From the NCBI RefSeq assembly GCF_003367355.1, contig NZ_CP031413.1, positions 2,274,921 through 2,338,920 of the forward strand: DNA of 64,000 bases, in the 5' to 3' direction. Within the stretch, counting starts at the first letter, position 1. Every line of letters starts with the position of its first letter. The translations under genes were made by a program, and so were the position numbers. The DNA comes from Lysobacter sp. TY2-98 (GTDB taxonomy: Bacteria; Pseudomonadota; Gammaproteobacteria; Xanthomonadales; Xanthomonadaceae). The notes beneath the pieces were generated by a model. It was not told the origin of the DNA. It did no database searches and saw only the letters and a program-made list of their open reading frames with translations. Below are positions 51,535 to 59,735 of the stretch, piece by piece.

Positions 51535-52175
51535 GCCTGCACCTCTTCGCGACGCAGGTCGTGGAGGTAGTAGCCGAAGATACTGCCCGCGATGAACGCG
51601 ACCACCGCAACCTTGGACAGGAAGCGCGTGGTGAGCTCGCCGCCGAGCAGGTTGTAGACCAGCGTGGTGGTGTCGCCGATCAGTGCGCCCGCAGCGATGA
51701 ACAGCGTGATGTAGGTGAGCCAGCGCCGGATCGGCGACAGGCGCTTGATCGGATGCTGCGCGACGTCCCGCGCGACGCGGCGGGCGACGAAGGCGAACAC
51801 CGGGAACGCGATGACCAGCGCCGCCATCGACCAGCGGATCGAGCTATCGGTCGCGTTGAACATGTAGGACCGCATGGCCGGATCCGGCCAGGTGCGATTG
51901 ATCAGGTCGAACAGGAGGCTGCCCAGGTTCCATGCGCCGAAGTAGAGCGTGGCGAACATCACCAGATAGGCGAACGCCTCGCGCGCGGAGAGCGACGCGC
52001 GCGGTCGCGGCACCGGAATGGGGAAACCGACATCGGCGTAGGCGTCGAGCACGCTGCGCGTCTGCTGCGGGGTCCAGCCGGCCTGCACCAGCGCCGCGTT
52101 GATGGCGTCCTTCGATTGCCCGCGCATCAGCGCGTCGCGCACGAACAGCTCCAGATCCTGCGATGGTGCGGCCAT
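51531..52175 (-). CDS. DUF5671 polytopic membrane protein
   Basis: This 214-residue inner-membrane protein has an N-terminal cytoplasmic helical hairpin (about 7-50; LELFVRDALMRGQSKDAINA, then a WTPQQTRSVLDAY helix). Five or so helices (about 62-205) of the DUF5671 type follow, with AFAYLVMFATLYFGAWNLGS and RRWLTYITLFIAAGALIGDT. The function is unknown. It overlaps the next gene by four bases (ATGA), so the two form one translational unit. Confidence 0.82.
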   Translation of the reverse strand: MAAPSQDLELFVRDALMRGQSKDAINAALVQAGWTPQQTRSVLDAYADVGFPIPVPRPRASLSAREAFAYLVMFATLYFGAWNLGSLLFDLINRTWPDPAMRSYMFNATDSSIRWSMAALVIAFPVFAFVARRVARDVAQHPIKRLSPIRRWLTYITLFIAAGALIGDTTTLVYNLLGGELTTRFLSKVAVVAFIAGSIFGYYLHDLRREEVQA

Positions 52176-52333
52176 AGGCTCTCCCCCGATGTGCCGGCGA
52201 CCATAGCGGAAATTCCTTGGCCGGGTGGTGGCTCTCCATCAGCCGGCGGACGCCGTTCGTTCCCCTGCCGGACGGCATGGGGCCGGCCCACCGACCGCGG
52301 CTAAGCTGCGCGCATCCGTTCCGGAGAGTCGCC

Positions 52334-53575
52334 ATGCGCACGCTCGTTCCGCTTCTGGTGGCCGCGATGGCGGCATCGAACATCGCGCATGCCGGGACGC
52401 TGGCGTTCGTCGGTGCCAAGGTCTATCCCGCACCGGACGCGGCACCCGTCGAGCATGCGACGGTGCTGATCCGCGACGGGGTGATCACCGCAGTCGTCGG
52501 TCGCGACCTGCGCGTGCCGAAGGACGCCACGGTGATGAACGTCGACGGCAAGGTCATCGTCGCGGGGTTCTGGAACAGCCACGTGCACCTGCTGCAGCCA
52601 CCGTACCGCGGTGCGGCAACGCAGCCCGCGGCAGCGCTGTCGGAAGCGCTGGAATCCAACTTCACGCAGTGGGGCTTTACGACCGTGTTCGACATCGCGT
52701 CCCTGCCGGGCGACGCGCTGGCGCTGCGCGCGCGCATCGAGCGTGGCGAGGTGACCGGGCCGCAGATCCTCACCGTCGACGCGCCCTTCTTCCCTGAAGG
52801 CGGCACGCCGATCTATGTGCACGATTTGCTGGAGTCGCTGAAGGTGCCGACGTTCGAGGTCAAGGACGTCGACGAGGCCGTCGCCCGCGCGACGCGGCAA
52901 CTCGATGCCGGTGCCGACGGCGTGAAGCTGTTCGCGGGTGCGATCGTCGGTGGGCCGATCGGGGTGTTGCCGATGAAATTGCCAATCGCGCACGCCGTGG
53001 TCGGCGAGGCGCACAAACGTGGCAAGCCCGCGTTCGCGCATCCCAGCAATCTGGCCGGCCTGCAGATCGCGATTGACAGCGGCGTCGACGTGCTGGCGCA
53101 TACGACGCCCAACATCGGTCCGTGGCCGGATGCGCTCACGCAATCGCTGGTGTCGCACCGCATGGCGCTGATGCCGACGCTCGCGTTGATCGAACAGGAG
53201 GCCGGCGCCGATCAGCTGCCTGAGGAACTGAAGGCGAAGATGCTCGCCGCCGCATCGCAGCAGCTGAAGAGCTTCGCGGACGCCGGCGGGCAGGTGCTGT
53301 TCGGGACCGACTGCGGCTACACCGCCGTCTACGACCCGCTGCTCGAGTACCGCTACATGGCCGCGGCCGGCCTCGACTGGCGCGCGATTCTCGCCAGCCT
53401 GACGACCGCACCGAGCGCGCGCTTCGGCCAGGCCGCACGCAAGGGCCGCATCGCGGCGGGCTTGGATGCGGATCTCGTGGTGCTGCAAGGCGATCCGGCC
53501 CAAGACGTCACCGCGCTGGATCGTGTGGAGATGACGGTGCGGGCCGGACGGGTGATCCATCGGGCACCACGATGA
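52334..53575 (+). CDS. Exported amidohydrolase
   Basis: This 413-residue secreted protein has a signal peptide (about 1-20, ending AHA) and an amidohydrolase barrel. Metal ligands occur in order: HxH in WNSHVHLLQP, Lys in GADGVKLFAGA, His in PAFAHPSN and VLAHTTPN, and Asp in FGTDCGYTA. It probably hydrolyses a cyclic amide, ester or dipeptide; substrate unknown. It is distinct in sequence from the amidohydrolase at 35706. The start at 52334 follows CCGGAGAG. Confidence 0.9.
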   Translation: MRTLVPLLVAAMAASNIAHAGTLAFVGAKVYPAPDAAPVEHATVLIRDGVITAVVGRDLRVPKDATVMNVDGKVIVAGFWNSHVHLLQPPYRGAATQPAAALSEALESNFTQWGFTTVFDIASLPGDALALRARIERGEVTGPQILTVDAPFFPEGGTPIYVHDLLESLKVPTFEVKDVDEAVARATRQLDAGADGVKLFAGAIVGGPIGVLPMKLPIAHAVVGEAHKRGKPAFAHPSNLAGLQIAIDSGVDVLAHTTPNIGPWPDALTQSLVSHRMALMPTLALIEQEAGADQLPEELKAKMLAAASQQLKSFADAGGQVLFGTDCGYTAVYDPLLEYRYMAAAGLDWRAILASLTTAPSARFGQAARKGRIAAGLDADLVVLQGDPAQDVTALDRVEMTVRAGRVIHRAPR

Positions 53576-53905
53576 CGGAATCGGACCGCGCGTCCCGGGA
53601 CTAGACAGTGGCCTGCGTCCACGGTGCGGTGCCGTGCGCTCGTCGCGCCGGGCGCCGTCGTCAGATGCCCGGATCGATTTCTGGACCACGAACACTGCCG
53701 CGCGCTCGCATCGTTTGCTACCGTCCGCCCCAGCGCAGGGCATGGGGATGTCCGCAGCTCACGATGCCTCTCACGACAACGATCTGGACTCGCTGGGTCC
53801 GACGCCCGTCGTGCGCACGCGCGATCGTGCCCTAACCCCATCCCGCCCGATGTCCCGTTACTGATTGCCGCGCCGTAGTCCGTGCCCAATTCTCCGGAGG
53901 TTTCC
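53576..53905 (+). other. 330-bp intergenic region with one weak small ORF
   Basis: No gene with good evidence lies here. One frame from ATG 53742 to a stop at 53862-53864 would give a 40-residue acidic peptide starting MGMSAAHDASHDNDLDSLG, without signal, motif or strong ribosome-binding site. The final 40 bases carry the CCGGAGG ribosome-binding site of the next gene. The rest may hold that gene's promoter. Confidence 0.45.
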
Positions 53906-54463
53906 ATGCGCCACCCGCTGATCGCCCTTGCCCTCGCCGCATCGCTCGCCTTACCCGCTGCCGCCATGGCACAGGACGACACACAGGCCGCCGCCGCGAT
54001 GATGGAGATGCTCCAGGACCCCGACGGCCTGCCGCAGGCGGACATCGAGAAGGACAACAACAACTGGCTGCTGTCGCACGAAAAGGGCCTCTGCCGGATG
54101 CTCAGCTTCAACGATCCGCTGATGCTGCAGGTCGATCCGGCGCATCCGGAGCAATCGGCCATGCACTTCCGCGTGATCGACGGAACGATCCCCGAGAAGG
54201 AAGGCACGACGATCCCGGTGATCCTCGCGATGCGCGACAAGGCGGATGCCGAGTTCGGCGGCTACCAAGGTGTAGCGCTCGTCACCAAGGACACGGTGCC
54301 GGCGTATGTCGTGCAGGTGCCGATGAAGGATCTGGCCGAGAAATTCCCGAACGGCTTCCAGGTCATGCTCATGGACTCGACCGGCGAGAAGAAGATCATG
54401 CAGTCGGACACGCTCGGCACGCGCAAGTACATGACCGCGCTCGCCAAGTGCGGTGGCGCCTGA
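53906..54463 (+). CDS. Exported hypothetical protein
   Basis: This 185-residue periplasmic protein has a clear signal peptide (about 1-23, ending AAMAQ). A mature domain contains NNNWLLSHEKGLCRMLSFND, AMHFRVIDGTIPEKEGTTIP and LGTRKYMTALAKCGGA, with one cysteine near each end that may pair. I do not recognise the family. ATG 53906 has the strong CCGGAGG site upstream. A terminator about 90 bp downstream suggests a single-gene transcript. Confidence 0.65.
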   Translation: MRHPLIALALAASLALPAAAMAQDDTQAAAAMMEMLQDPDGLPQADIEKDNNNWLLSHEKGLCRMLSFNDPLMLQVDPAHPEQSAMHFRVIDGTIPEKEGTTIPVILAMRDKADAEFGGYQGVALVTKDTVPAYVVQVPMKDLAEKFPNGFQVMLMDSTGEKKIMQSDTLGTRKYMTALAKCGGA

Positions 54464-54555
54464 GTTGAAGCACTGCACGCCTTCGTGCGGGTACTTCGGC
54501 GACGTGTACGCACGAACGCAGCCTGACTGATCGATTCCGCTGACTGCGTACCGCA

Positions 54556-54583
54556 GGGTCGCCTTCGCAAGGCGGCCCTTTTT
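54556..54583 (+). terminator. Intrinsic terminator
   Basis: Stem GGGTCGCCTT (54556-54565) pairs with 54569-54578, with one G-T pair, around CGC. TTTTT follows at 54579-54583. It ends the exported-protein transcript just before the stop of the converging DUF3037 gene. Confidence 0.85.
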
Positions 54584-54593
54584 CATGGCCGCG

Positions 54594-54983
54594 TCAGCCC
54601 GTTCGCACCATGCGGTCGAACAGCCGATCAATCGTGTGCAGCGGATCACCGCATTGCCCGGTGTGCACGGGGGACGGCTGGATGAGCGCGCTGCGCTTCG
54701 CCGTCAACCAGTGGAAACGCGCGCGGATCGGCAGTTCACCGATCGGGCCACTGCCGGGACGGCCTTCGCAGATCGCGACGATCGCTTGCAGTTGGCGCTC
54801 GACCAGTTCGACGTCGACGTCCGGATCCAACGCGCGCAGGCGCGCGGCGTCCACACCGACACGCGCGAGCAGCAGACGCTGCGACGGACACGACAGCAGC
54901 ACGCCGACGTTGATGAACTCCTCGCGCTCGACGCGGGGCACCGCACGCAGGATGGCGTAGTCGTAGAGATCAGCCGTGTGCAC
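54594..54983 (-). CDS. DUF3037 family protein
   Basis: This 129-residue protein contains YDYAILRAVPRVEREEFINV and GVLLSCPSQRLLLARVGVDA, the DUF3037 signature. LDPDVDVELVERQLQAIVAI and FHWLTAKRSALIQPSPVHTG follow. It starts with GTG at 54983, inside the end of the HipA-like gene (14-base overlap), so the two products are made together. DUF3037 proteins commonly accompany HipA-like kinases, but their function is not known to me. Confidence 0.88.
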   Translation of the reverse strand: MHTADLYDYAILRAVPRVEREEFINVGVLLSCPSQRLLLARVGVDAARLRALDPDVDVELVERQLQAIVAICEGRPGSGPIGELPIRARFHWLTAKRSALIQPSPVHTGQCGDPLHTIDRLFDRMVRTG

Positions 54984-55725
54984 GACGTGCCTCCTCGACG
55001 AATGCTGCGCGCCGCTCGAGTCGCGTGGTGAGGTAGTCGACATAGCGTTCGCGGGTGGCGACCGGCGTGTCGCCCAGCCAGGCGTCGGGCACCTCGCCCA
55101 GCACGCGTTCGAACAGGGGACGATCGAGCATTGGCGCGAGGTCGGCATCCGCTTCCATGATGCGCGACGCGGCGGGCAGCAGCACGTGCTCGCGAACCAT
55201 CGGGAACGCGCTCGCGGCATCCGGCGTCTGCGTGTCCCAGCCGTGGTGGAAGTACAGCGCGGCGCCGTGATCGATCATCCACAGCGCGCGATGCCAGACC
55301 ATCAGGTTCGGATTGCGTGCGGTGCGGTCGACGTTGCTGACGAAGCTGTCGAACCAGACGATGCGCGAGGCGAGATCCGCGTCCGGCAGGCCGGCGACGG
55401 GATCGAAGTTCGCCGCGCCGGGCAGGTAATCGAGCGCCACGTTCAGACCGGCACTCTCGCGGATCAGGTGCTGGATCTCGGAATCGGGCTCGGTGCGCGC
55501 CAGCTCGGGGTCGAGGTCGACGAACACGAGCTCCGGCACCGGCAACTGCAGCGCCTGCGCGATGCGTCCGGCGATCAGCTCGGCGACGAGCGCGCGCGTA
55601 CCCTGCCCCGCGCCGCGGAACTTGAGCACGTAAAGGCCGAAGTCGTCACCTTCGACGATGGCGGGCATCGAGCCGCCTTCGCGCAACGGCGTCACGTAGC
55701 GGGTCGCAGTGATGTGGCGGAGCAT
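54970..55725 (-). CDS. HipA-like kinase family protein
   Basis: This 251-residue protein begins MLRHITATRYVTPLREGGSM and contains PAIVEGDDFGLYVLKFRGAG and TRALVAELIAGRIAQALQLP. Further in are IVWFDSFVSNVDRTARNPNL, with the catalytic-loop DxxxxNVDRTxxNPN pattern of HipA-type kinases, and MIDHGAALYFHHGW with the Mg-binding Asp. It resembles the short HipA-like kinase group paired with DUF3037, not canonical HipA of toxin-antitoxin modules. No HipB-type HTH gene is nearby. A Ser/Thr kinase role is inferred. Confidence 0.85.
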   Translation of the reverse strand: MLRHITATRYVTPLREGGSMPAIVEGDDFGLYVLKFRGAGQGTRALVAELIAGRIAQALQLPVPELVFVDLDPELARTEPDSEIQHLIRESAGLNVALDYLPGAANFDPVAGLPDADLASRIVWFDSFVSNVDRTARNPNLMVWHRALWMIDHGAALYFHHGWDTQTPDAASAFPMVREHVLLPAASRIMEADADLAPMLDRPLFERVLGEVPDAWLGDTPVATRERYVDYLTTRLERRAAFVEEARRAHG

Positions 55726-55867
55726 CGTCCGGTGTCGTGTCGGGGCGTGGCCAGTATCGCGGAGAACGGGCGACGTGGTGCCATGCGCCGCCGACCCGTG
55801 TATTCCCGCCTTACCGCGGGATCGGACGATCAACGCTTCGTGGCGACGCGCTGCACCCCCCCCCGTG

Positions 55868-56740
55868 TCACGCAACGCCCATCGGCAACTCGTGCGTCGA
55901 CACCACGCGCTGGCCCACCGCCTCGCCGCGCAGGAAGCGCACACCGGCATTGATGACGCCCGGATCGCTCAGTACACGGCTGTGCCCCAGCCCTTGCGTG
56001 CTCAGCAGACGTGCGCGCGGCCAGTAACGCGCGTAACGCTCGCCTTCGTCCCACGGCACGACCGGATCGGCGACGTCATGCACGATCAACGCGGGACGCG
56101 CGATCGAAGGCGCGGCGCGTTCGGCGCGCTGCTCGTCGAAGGTGATGCCGAGACTGGCGTGGAAGCCCGCCATCATGCGTTCGCACAGCGCACGACCGAG
56201 GCCCACGGCGCGCGCAAAGCGGTGCGCGGCTTCCACGGGATCCGCCGCCGGCGCGACCAGGATCGCGCGACCCGCCTGCAGGCCGCGCGACAGCGCGAGC
56301 ATCGCCGCCGCACCGCCGAGCGAATGGCCGATCACCGCATGCGCGGGTCCGAATCGCTTGCCGACGCTGACCAAGACGTCGGCGAACTCCGGCAGGGTCG
56401 TGCGTCGCCCGGGGCTCGCGCCGTGCGCGATCTGATCGAACGCGATCACCGCGAGGCCGGCGTCGCGCAAGGCCGGTACCCATGCGGCGATGCGCGCGCC
56501 GCTGCTCGCCCAGCCGTGCGAGAACAGCACGTAGGGCTGCGTCGTCGGATCGCCCCACTGATAGCCGACGAGGCGATGCCCGCAGGCGTGGATATCGAAG
56601 CGCTGCGCGCCCTCGGCCACGGGCGTCGGCGCGTTCCCACCCGGATGCGGCGTGCAGAAGAGCGCGGCTGCGCGACGCACCGCCGCACGCGGCGCAATCC
56701 GTCGCGCCGTCGCGAAATAGACGCGGATCGACGCTCGCAT
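55868..56740 (-). CDS. Alpha/beta hydrolase controlled by adjacent TetR regulator
   Basis: This 290-residue hydrolase has the nucleophile elbow GHSLGG (nucleophile serine). LFSHGWASSGARIAAWVPAL provides the oxyanion region, VADPVVPWDEG the acid aspartate and GLGHSRVL the histidine. The start is uncertain. ATG 56788 has a good GAGGA site. ATG 56740 fits the conserved N-terminus MRASIRVYFATARRIAPRAA and places a copy of the TetR operator just upstream, so it was chosen. The substrate is unknown; esters or lactones are likely. Confidence 0.85.
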   Translation of the reverse strand: MRASIRVYFATARRIAPRAAVRRAAALFCTPHPGGNAPTPVAEGAQRFDIHACGHRLVGYQWGDPTTQPYVLFSHGWASSGARIAAWVPALRDAGLAVIAFDQIAHGASPGRRTTLPEFADVLVSVGKRFGPAHAVIGHSLGGAAAMLALSRGLQAGRAILVAPAADPVEAAHRFARAVGLGRALCERMMAGFHASLGITFDEQRAERAAPSIARPALIVHDVADPVVPWDEGERYARYWPRARLLSTQGLGHSRVLSDPGVINAGVRFLRGEAVGQRVVSTHELPMGVA

Positions 56741-56747
56741 CAGGTTG

Positions 56748-56767
56748 TTTCGAACGGTCGTGCTAAT
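56748..56767 (-). promoter_or_regulatory. Putative TetR operator before hydrolase
   Basis: This 20-base site matches the palindrome ATTAGCACGGTCGTGCTAAT at 17 positions by eye, including 11 consecutive bases (ACGGTCGTGCT) also found before the TetR gene. It ends about 8 bp from ATG 56740, where bound repressor would block transcription. Confidence 0.5.
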
Positions 56768-56806
56768 CCGGGGCGAGCGCGTGTCCATGCTGCAGTCCTC
56801 AGGCGA

Positions 56807-57421
56807 TCAGGCGGTTGGGGAATTGGCGTCGACGAGCCGGTCGAACGCGCGCATGCCGCGTTCGTAGGCGATGTCGTAGCCGCGCAGGCCGGCGTCGTGG
56901 TGCACGACGAGCGCGAGCGCGTAGAGCTCGAAGGCGAGTTGTTCGACGTCGGTGCCGCGGGCGAGCTCGCCGGTTTCGATCGCGAGCGACGCGGCGCGTG
57001 CAAGCTCGCTGCGCCAGCGCTCCATCTGCGCGATCACGCGATCGCGTAACGGGCCCGGGCGGTCGTCGTATTCATTCGCGGCCGCGAGGAAGATGCAACC
57101 GCCGTCGTCGCGATGGCGCGCCCAGTCGAACCAGCGGTCCATCAGCGCGCGCAGGCGGGCGACGCCGCGCGGCGCGGGCAGCGCCGGCACCATCACGTGC
57201 TCGACGAAGCGGCGGCCGGCGTTGTCGAGCACCGCCAGCTGCAGGTCCTCGCGCGAGCCGAAATGGGCGAACACGCCGCTCTTGGACATGCCGACCTCGG
57301 CCGCCAGCCCGCCGATCGACAGGCCTTCCAGCCCTTCGCGGCAGGCGAGCCCGTAGGCGCGATCCAGGATCAGCTCCCGGGTGGCGGCGCCTTTGGTGAC
57401 GGTGCGGGCGGCAGCGGACAT
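56807..57421 (-). CDS. TetR-family transcriptional regulator
   Basis: This 204-residue regulator has an N-terminal HTH (about 15-60; LACREGLEGLSIGGLAAEVG, MSKSGVFAHFGSREDLQLAV) and a C-terminal ligand domain. An inverted repeat ATTAGCACG/CGTGCT just upstream of its start and a matching site before the hydrolase gene indicate that it controls itself and the hydrolase, probably as a repressor released by a hydrophobic inducer. It ends 18 bp before the alternative hydrolase start (ATG 56788). Confidence 0.92.
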   Translation of the reverse strand: MSAAARTVTKGAATRELILDRAYGLACREGLEGLSIGGLAAEVGMSKSGVFAHFGSREDLQLAVLDNAGRRFVEHVMVPALPAPRGVARLRALMDRWFDWARHRDDGGCIFLAAANEYDDRPGPLRDRVIAQMERWRSELARAASLAIETGELARGTDVEQLAFELYALALVVHHDAGLRGYDIAYERGMRAFDRLVDANSPTA

Positions 57422-57429
57422 GGCGCGAC

Positions 57430-57449
57430 ATTAGCACGGTCGTGCTTTT
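57430..57449. promoter_or_regulatory. Putative TetR auto-operator
   Basis: ATTAGCACG (57430-57438), GT, then CGTGCT (57441-57446) form a near-perfect palindrome 8-28 bp upstream of the TetR start codon. It shares 11 bases with the site at 56748-56767. Confidence 0.6.
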
Positions 57450-57511
57450 TATCGATCGACCGCTGGCGGTGATCGGACGAGTGGTCGGAGGGCGGCGATG
57501 CGCCCGGCCGG

Positions 57512-58375
57512 TCAGCGTCGATCAGCCACGATCTGCCCAGGGGTCACCCCGCACAGCTGCCGCAGGCAACGCGCCATGTGACTCGCATGCGCGAAACCGG
57601 TGGCGTGGGCAACCTCCGTGATCGTCGCCCGACCATCGCGCAACATCAGCCGCGCGCGCTCGACGCGGCGTTGCATGACGAAGCGATGCGGCGTCATGCC
57701 GGTCGCGTTCTTGAACAACGGCGTGAAGTGCGAAACGGCGAAGCCGGCGACGTTCGCAAGCTGCTCGAGTGCGAGATCCGCGTCGAGATTCGCTTCGACG
57801 TAGTCGATCACGCGCTGCAATCGCCACGCAGGCAGCGTGCGTCTCGCTTCGATCGACGTCGTCGCCTTGCGCGACTGCAGTGCACGCAGGCGCGCCGCGA
57901 GCGACCACGCGAGGCCGTCGGCGAACAGACGCCCCGTGGGATAGCCGTCGTCGCTTTCGGCCTGCATCAGCCAGCCGATGCGCTCGATCTGTGCGTCACG
58001 GACGTGGATCGCCGGCGCCGGGTCGCAGGCGCTGGCGCCGCTCGATTCCGCGGTCTCGCGCATCACCGCGGGCGACAGCCGCAACAGCAACGACGTCGCC
58101 GTATCCGACAACGTCCATCGTGTGCTGGCGCCCGCGGGCACCACGCAGAACTGGCCGTGCAGCCGCGTACCGCAACGCTCGACGCGGCCAGCACGGTAGG
58201 TCACCGGCACCGGCGCGCCGAGGTGCAGGCATAGCACGTGGCGATGATCGACCGGCGAATCGAACCGCCCGCTCGGCACCGGTGAGATGAGCACGTCGAG
58301 CGACGGCAGTACGGCGCCGTCCTTAGCCTGCGCGGAAGCGGCCGGATAGCACGCGGGTCTGCCGGGATCGGTCAT
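57512..58375 (-). CDS. AraC-family transcriptional regulator
   Basis: This 287-residue regulator has a cupin-like N-terminal sensing half (about 1-165) and a C-terminal double HTH (about 185-287). The helices are LEQLANVAGFAVSHFTPLFK, NATGMTPHRFVMQRRVERAR and ITEVAHATGFAHASHMARCL. The inducer is unknown. It is divergent from the DUF1579 gene at 58513, with 137 bp between starts, and so may control it. ATG 58375 was chosen; a GTG 15 bases upstream is possible. Confidence 0.9.
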   Translation of the reverse strand: MTDPGRPACYPAASAQAKDGAVLPSLDVLISPVPSGRFDSPVDHRHVLCLHLGAPVPVTYRAGRVERCGTRLHGQFCVVPAGASTRWTLSDTATSLLLRLSPAVMRETAESSGASACDPAPAIHVRDAQIERIGWLMQAESDDGYPTGRLFADGLAWSLAARLRALQSRKATTSIEARRTLPAWRLQRVIDYVEANLDADLALEQLANVAGFAVSHFTPLFKNATGMTPHRFVMQRRVERARLMLRDGRATITEVAHATGFAHASHMARCLRQLCGVTPGQIVADRR

Positions 58376-58512
58376 ACCCACAGGCTTCACCCGTTGCCGC
58401 GCGCGACGTAGTCCCGAAAGTCATCCATCCGTGCGCGTCGCCAGCCGATCGTGCGCGCGTCGCAGCGGATCGATGCCGACCATGGCGCGATCGCCCAACG
58501 GATCCGCAGTCG

Positions 58513-59070
58513 ATGAAAACTCTCCATGTCGCGGTACTGACCCTGGTGCTCGCTGCCGGCACGCATGCCATCGCCGCCGCCAACGTGTCGTCGCCACTGC
58601 CGGATGCGATCGCACAGGACGATGGCCACCGTCAGCTGGCCGAATTCGCCGGCCTCTGGACCGTGCGCCAGTCGCTCTGGCTCGACGCCGGCAAGCCGCC
58701 GCAGATCGACCCGGGCACCGCGCTGTTCACGCCCGTGCTCGGCGGCCGCCAGCTGCAGCAGGATCTGCGCGTGAGTTCGCGCGAGCCGTTCCAGGCGCTG
58801 GGCTACATCGGCTACGACCCGCGCACCCACATCTACGTGACCATATGGATGGACCTGCACCTCGCCAACCCGCTGCTCATGCGGGGCCGCTATGACGTTG
58901 CGGATCGCACGTATCGCTTCAGCGGCGAGACGACGTTCGACGACGGCCAGACCGTTCCGACGCGTGAGGAATTCCACCGCATCGACGCCGACCATTTCAT
59001 CGTGCGCTATTTCGAAACACGTGGTGGCCGCGAAGCGCTCGTCGTCGAGCTGGCGTACTCACGCCGATGA
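58513..59070 (+). CDS. Exported DUF1579 family protein
   Basis: This 185-residue protein has a signal peptide (about 1-22) and a DUF1579-type beta-barrel domain with LAEFAGLWTVRQSLWLDAGK and PGTALFTPVLGGRQLQQDLR, then LGYIGYDPRTHIYVTIWMDL and EEFHRIDADHFIVRYFET. The fold resembles small lipocalin-like ligand binders. The function is unknown. It is divergent from the AraC-type regulator and converges with the YaeQ gene, the two stop codons being five bases apart. Confidence 0.85.
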   Translation: MKTLHVAVLTLVLAAGTHAIAAANVSSPLPDAIAQDDGHRQLAEFAGLWTVRQSLWLDAGKPPQIDPGTALFTPVLGGRQLQQDLRVSSREPFQALGYIGYDPRTHIYVTIWMDLHLANPLLMRGRYDVADRTYRFSGETTFDDGQTVPTREEFHRIDADHFIVRYFETRGGREALVVELAYSRR

Positions 59071-59075
59071 AGCGC

Positions 59076-59627
59076 CTAGCGCGGCGTGCCGCCCTGTCGA
59101 ATGCGCGGACGCAGCGCGACGCTGCGCTCGGCATCCATCAGTTGCAGTTCGCCGTCCTGGATCATCGCGGTGAGGCGCGCACCGCGCGTCAACAGCGGCT
59201 GCGCGGCGTCGAGTTCCGCGCTGTCGAAATCGAGCACGGTGAGGTTCGACAGGCGCGCGAGCGTCGCCGCGTTGCGCGACCACCACATCTCCGCCGCGTT
59301 GCCGCCGTAGCCGACGACGATGACCTCGCGCGCACGTCCGGCCGCCTTGCGCAGGCGCGACTCGTCGGGTTGGCCGACTTCGATCCACTGTTCGATCGCG
59401 TCGGTGTAGTCGCGGCGCCACAGCGCGGGCTCCTCCTCGTCGCTGAGGCCGCGCCCGAACTCGAGGCGGTCATCGGCGAACAGCGCGAATGCGATCAGCC
59501 GCACCAGCAGGCGCGTGTCGGTCTCCGACGGATGCTGCGCCAGCGTGAGCGCGTGCGAGGCGTAGTAATGCCGATCCATGTCGCTGACCTGCAGCTCGAC
59601 CTTCACGACGGTAGCTTTCGGGGACAT
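59076..59627 (-). CDS. yaeQ: YaeQ family protein
   Basis: This 183-residue soluble protein begins MSPKATVVKVELQVSDMDRH and continues YYASHALTLAQHPSETDTRL, LVRLIAFALFADDRLEFGRG and WIEVGQPDESRLRKAAGRAR. This is the YaeQ signature, a family with a PD-(D/E)XK nuclease-like fold and unknown substrate. Length matches the E. coli protein. ATG 59627 agrees with the family start. It converges with the DUF1579 gene. Confidence 0.93.
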   Translation of the reverse strand: MSPKATVVKVELQVSDMDRHYYASHALTLAQHPSETDTRLLVRLIAFALFADDRLEFGRGLSDEEEPALWRRDYTDAIEQWIEVGQPDESRLRKAAGRAREVIVVGYGGNAAEMWWSRNAATLARLSNLTVLDFDSAELDAAQPLLTRGARLTAMIQDGELQLMDAERSVALRPRIRQGGTPR

Positions 59628-59735
59628 GGCGGACTGCGCGGCAAGGGGCGGCCATTCTAGGCCGATGGCGTCGACGCCGACGGCCGGCCTCATGCGCCGC
59701 ACGTGTACATCGCTTCGATCGACACGTTCGAGCCG

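Noticed and set aside
53742..53864. 40-codon ORF in the gap after the amidohydrolase
   Set aside because: Weak ribosome-binding site, no homology remembered and no motif; noted as an intergenic feature only.
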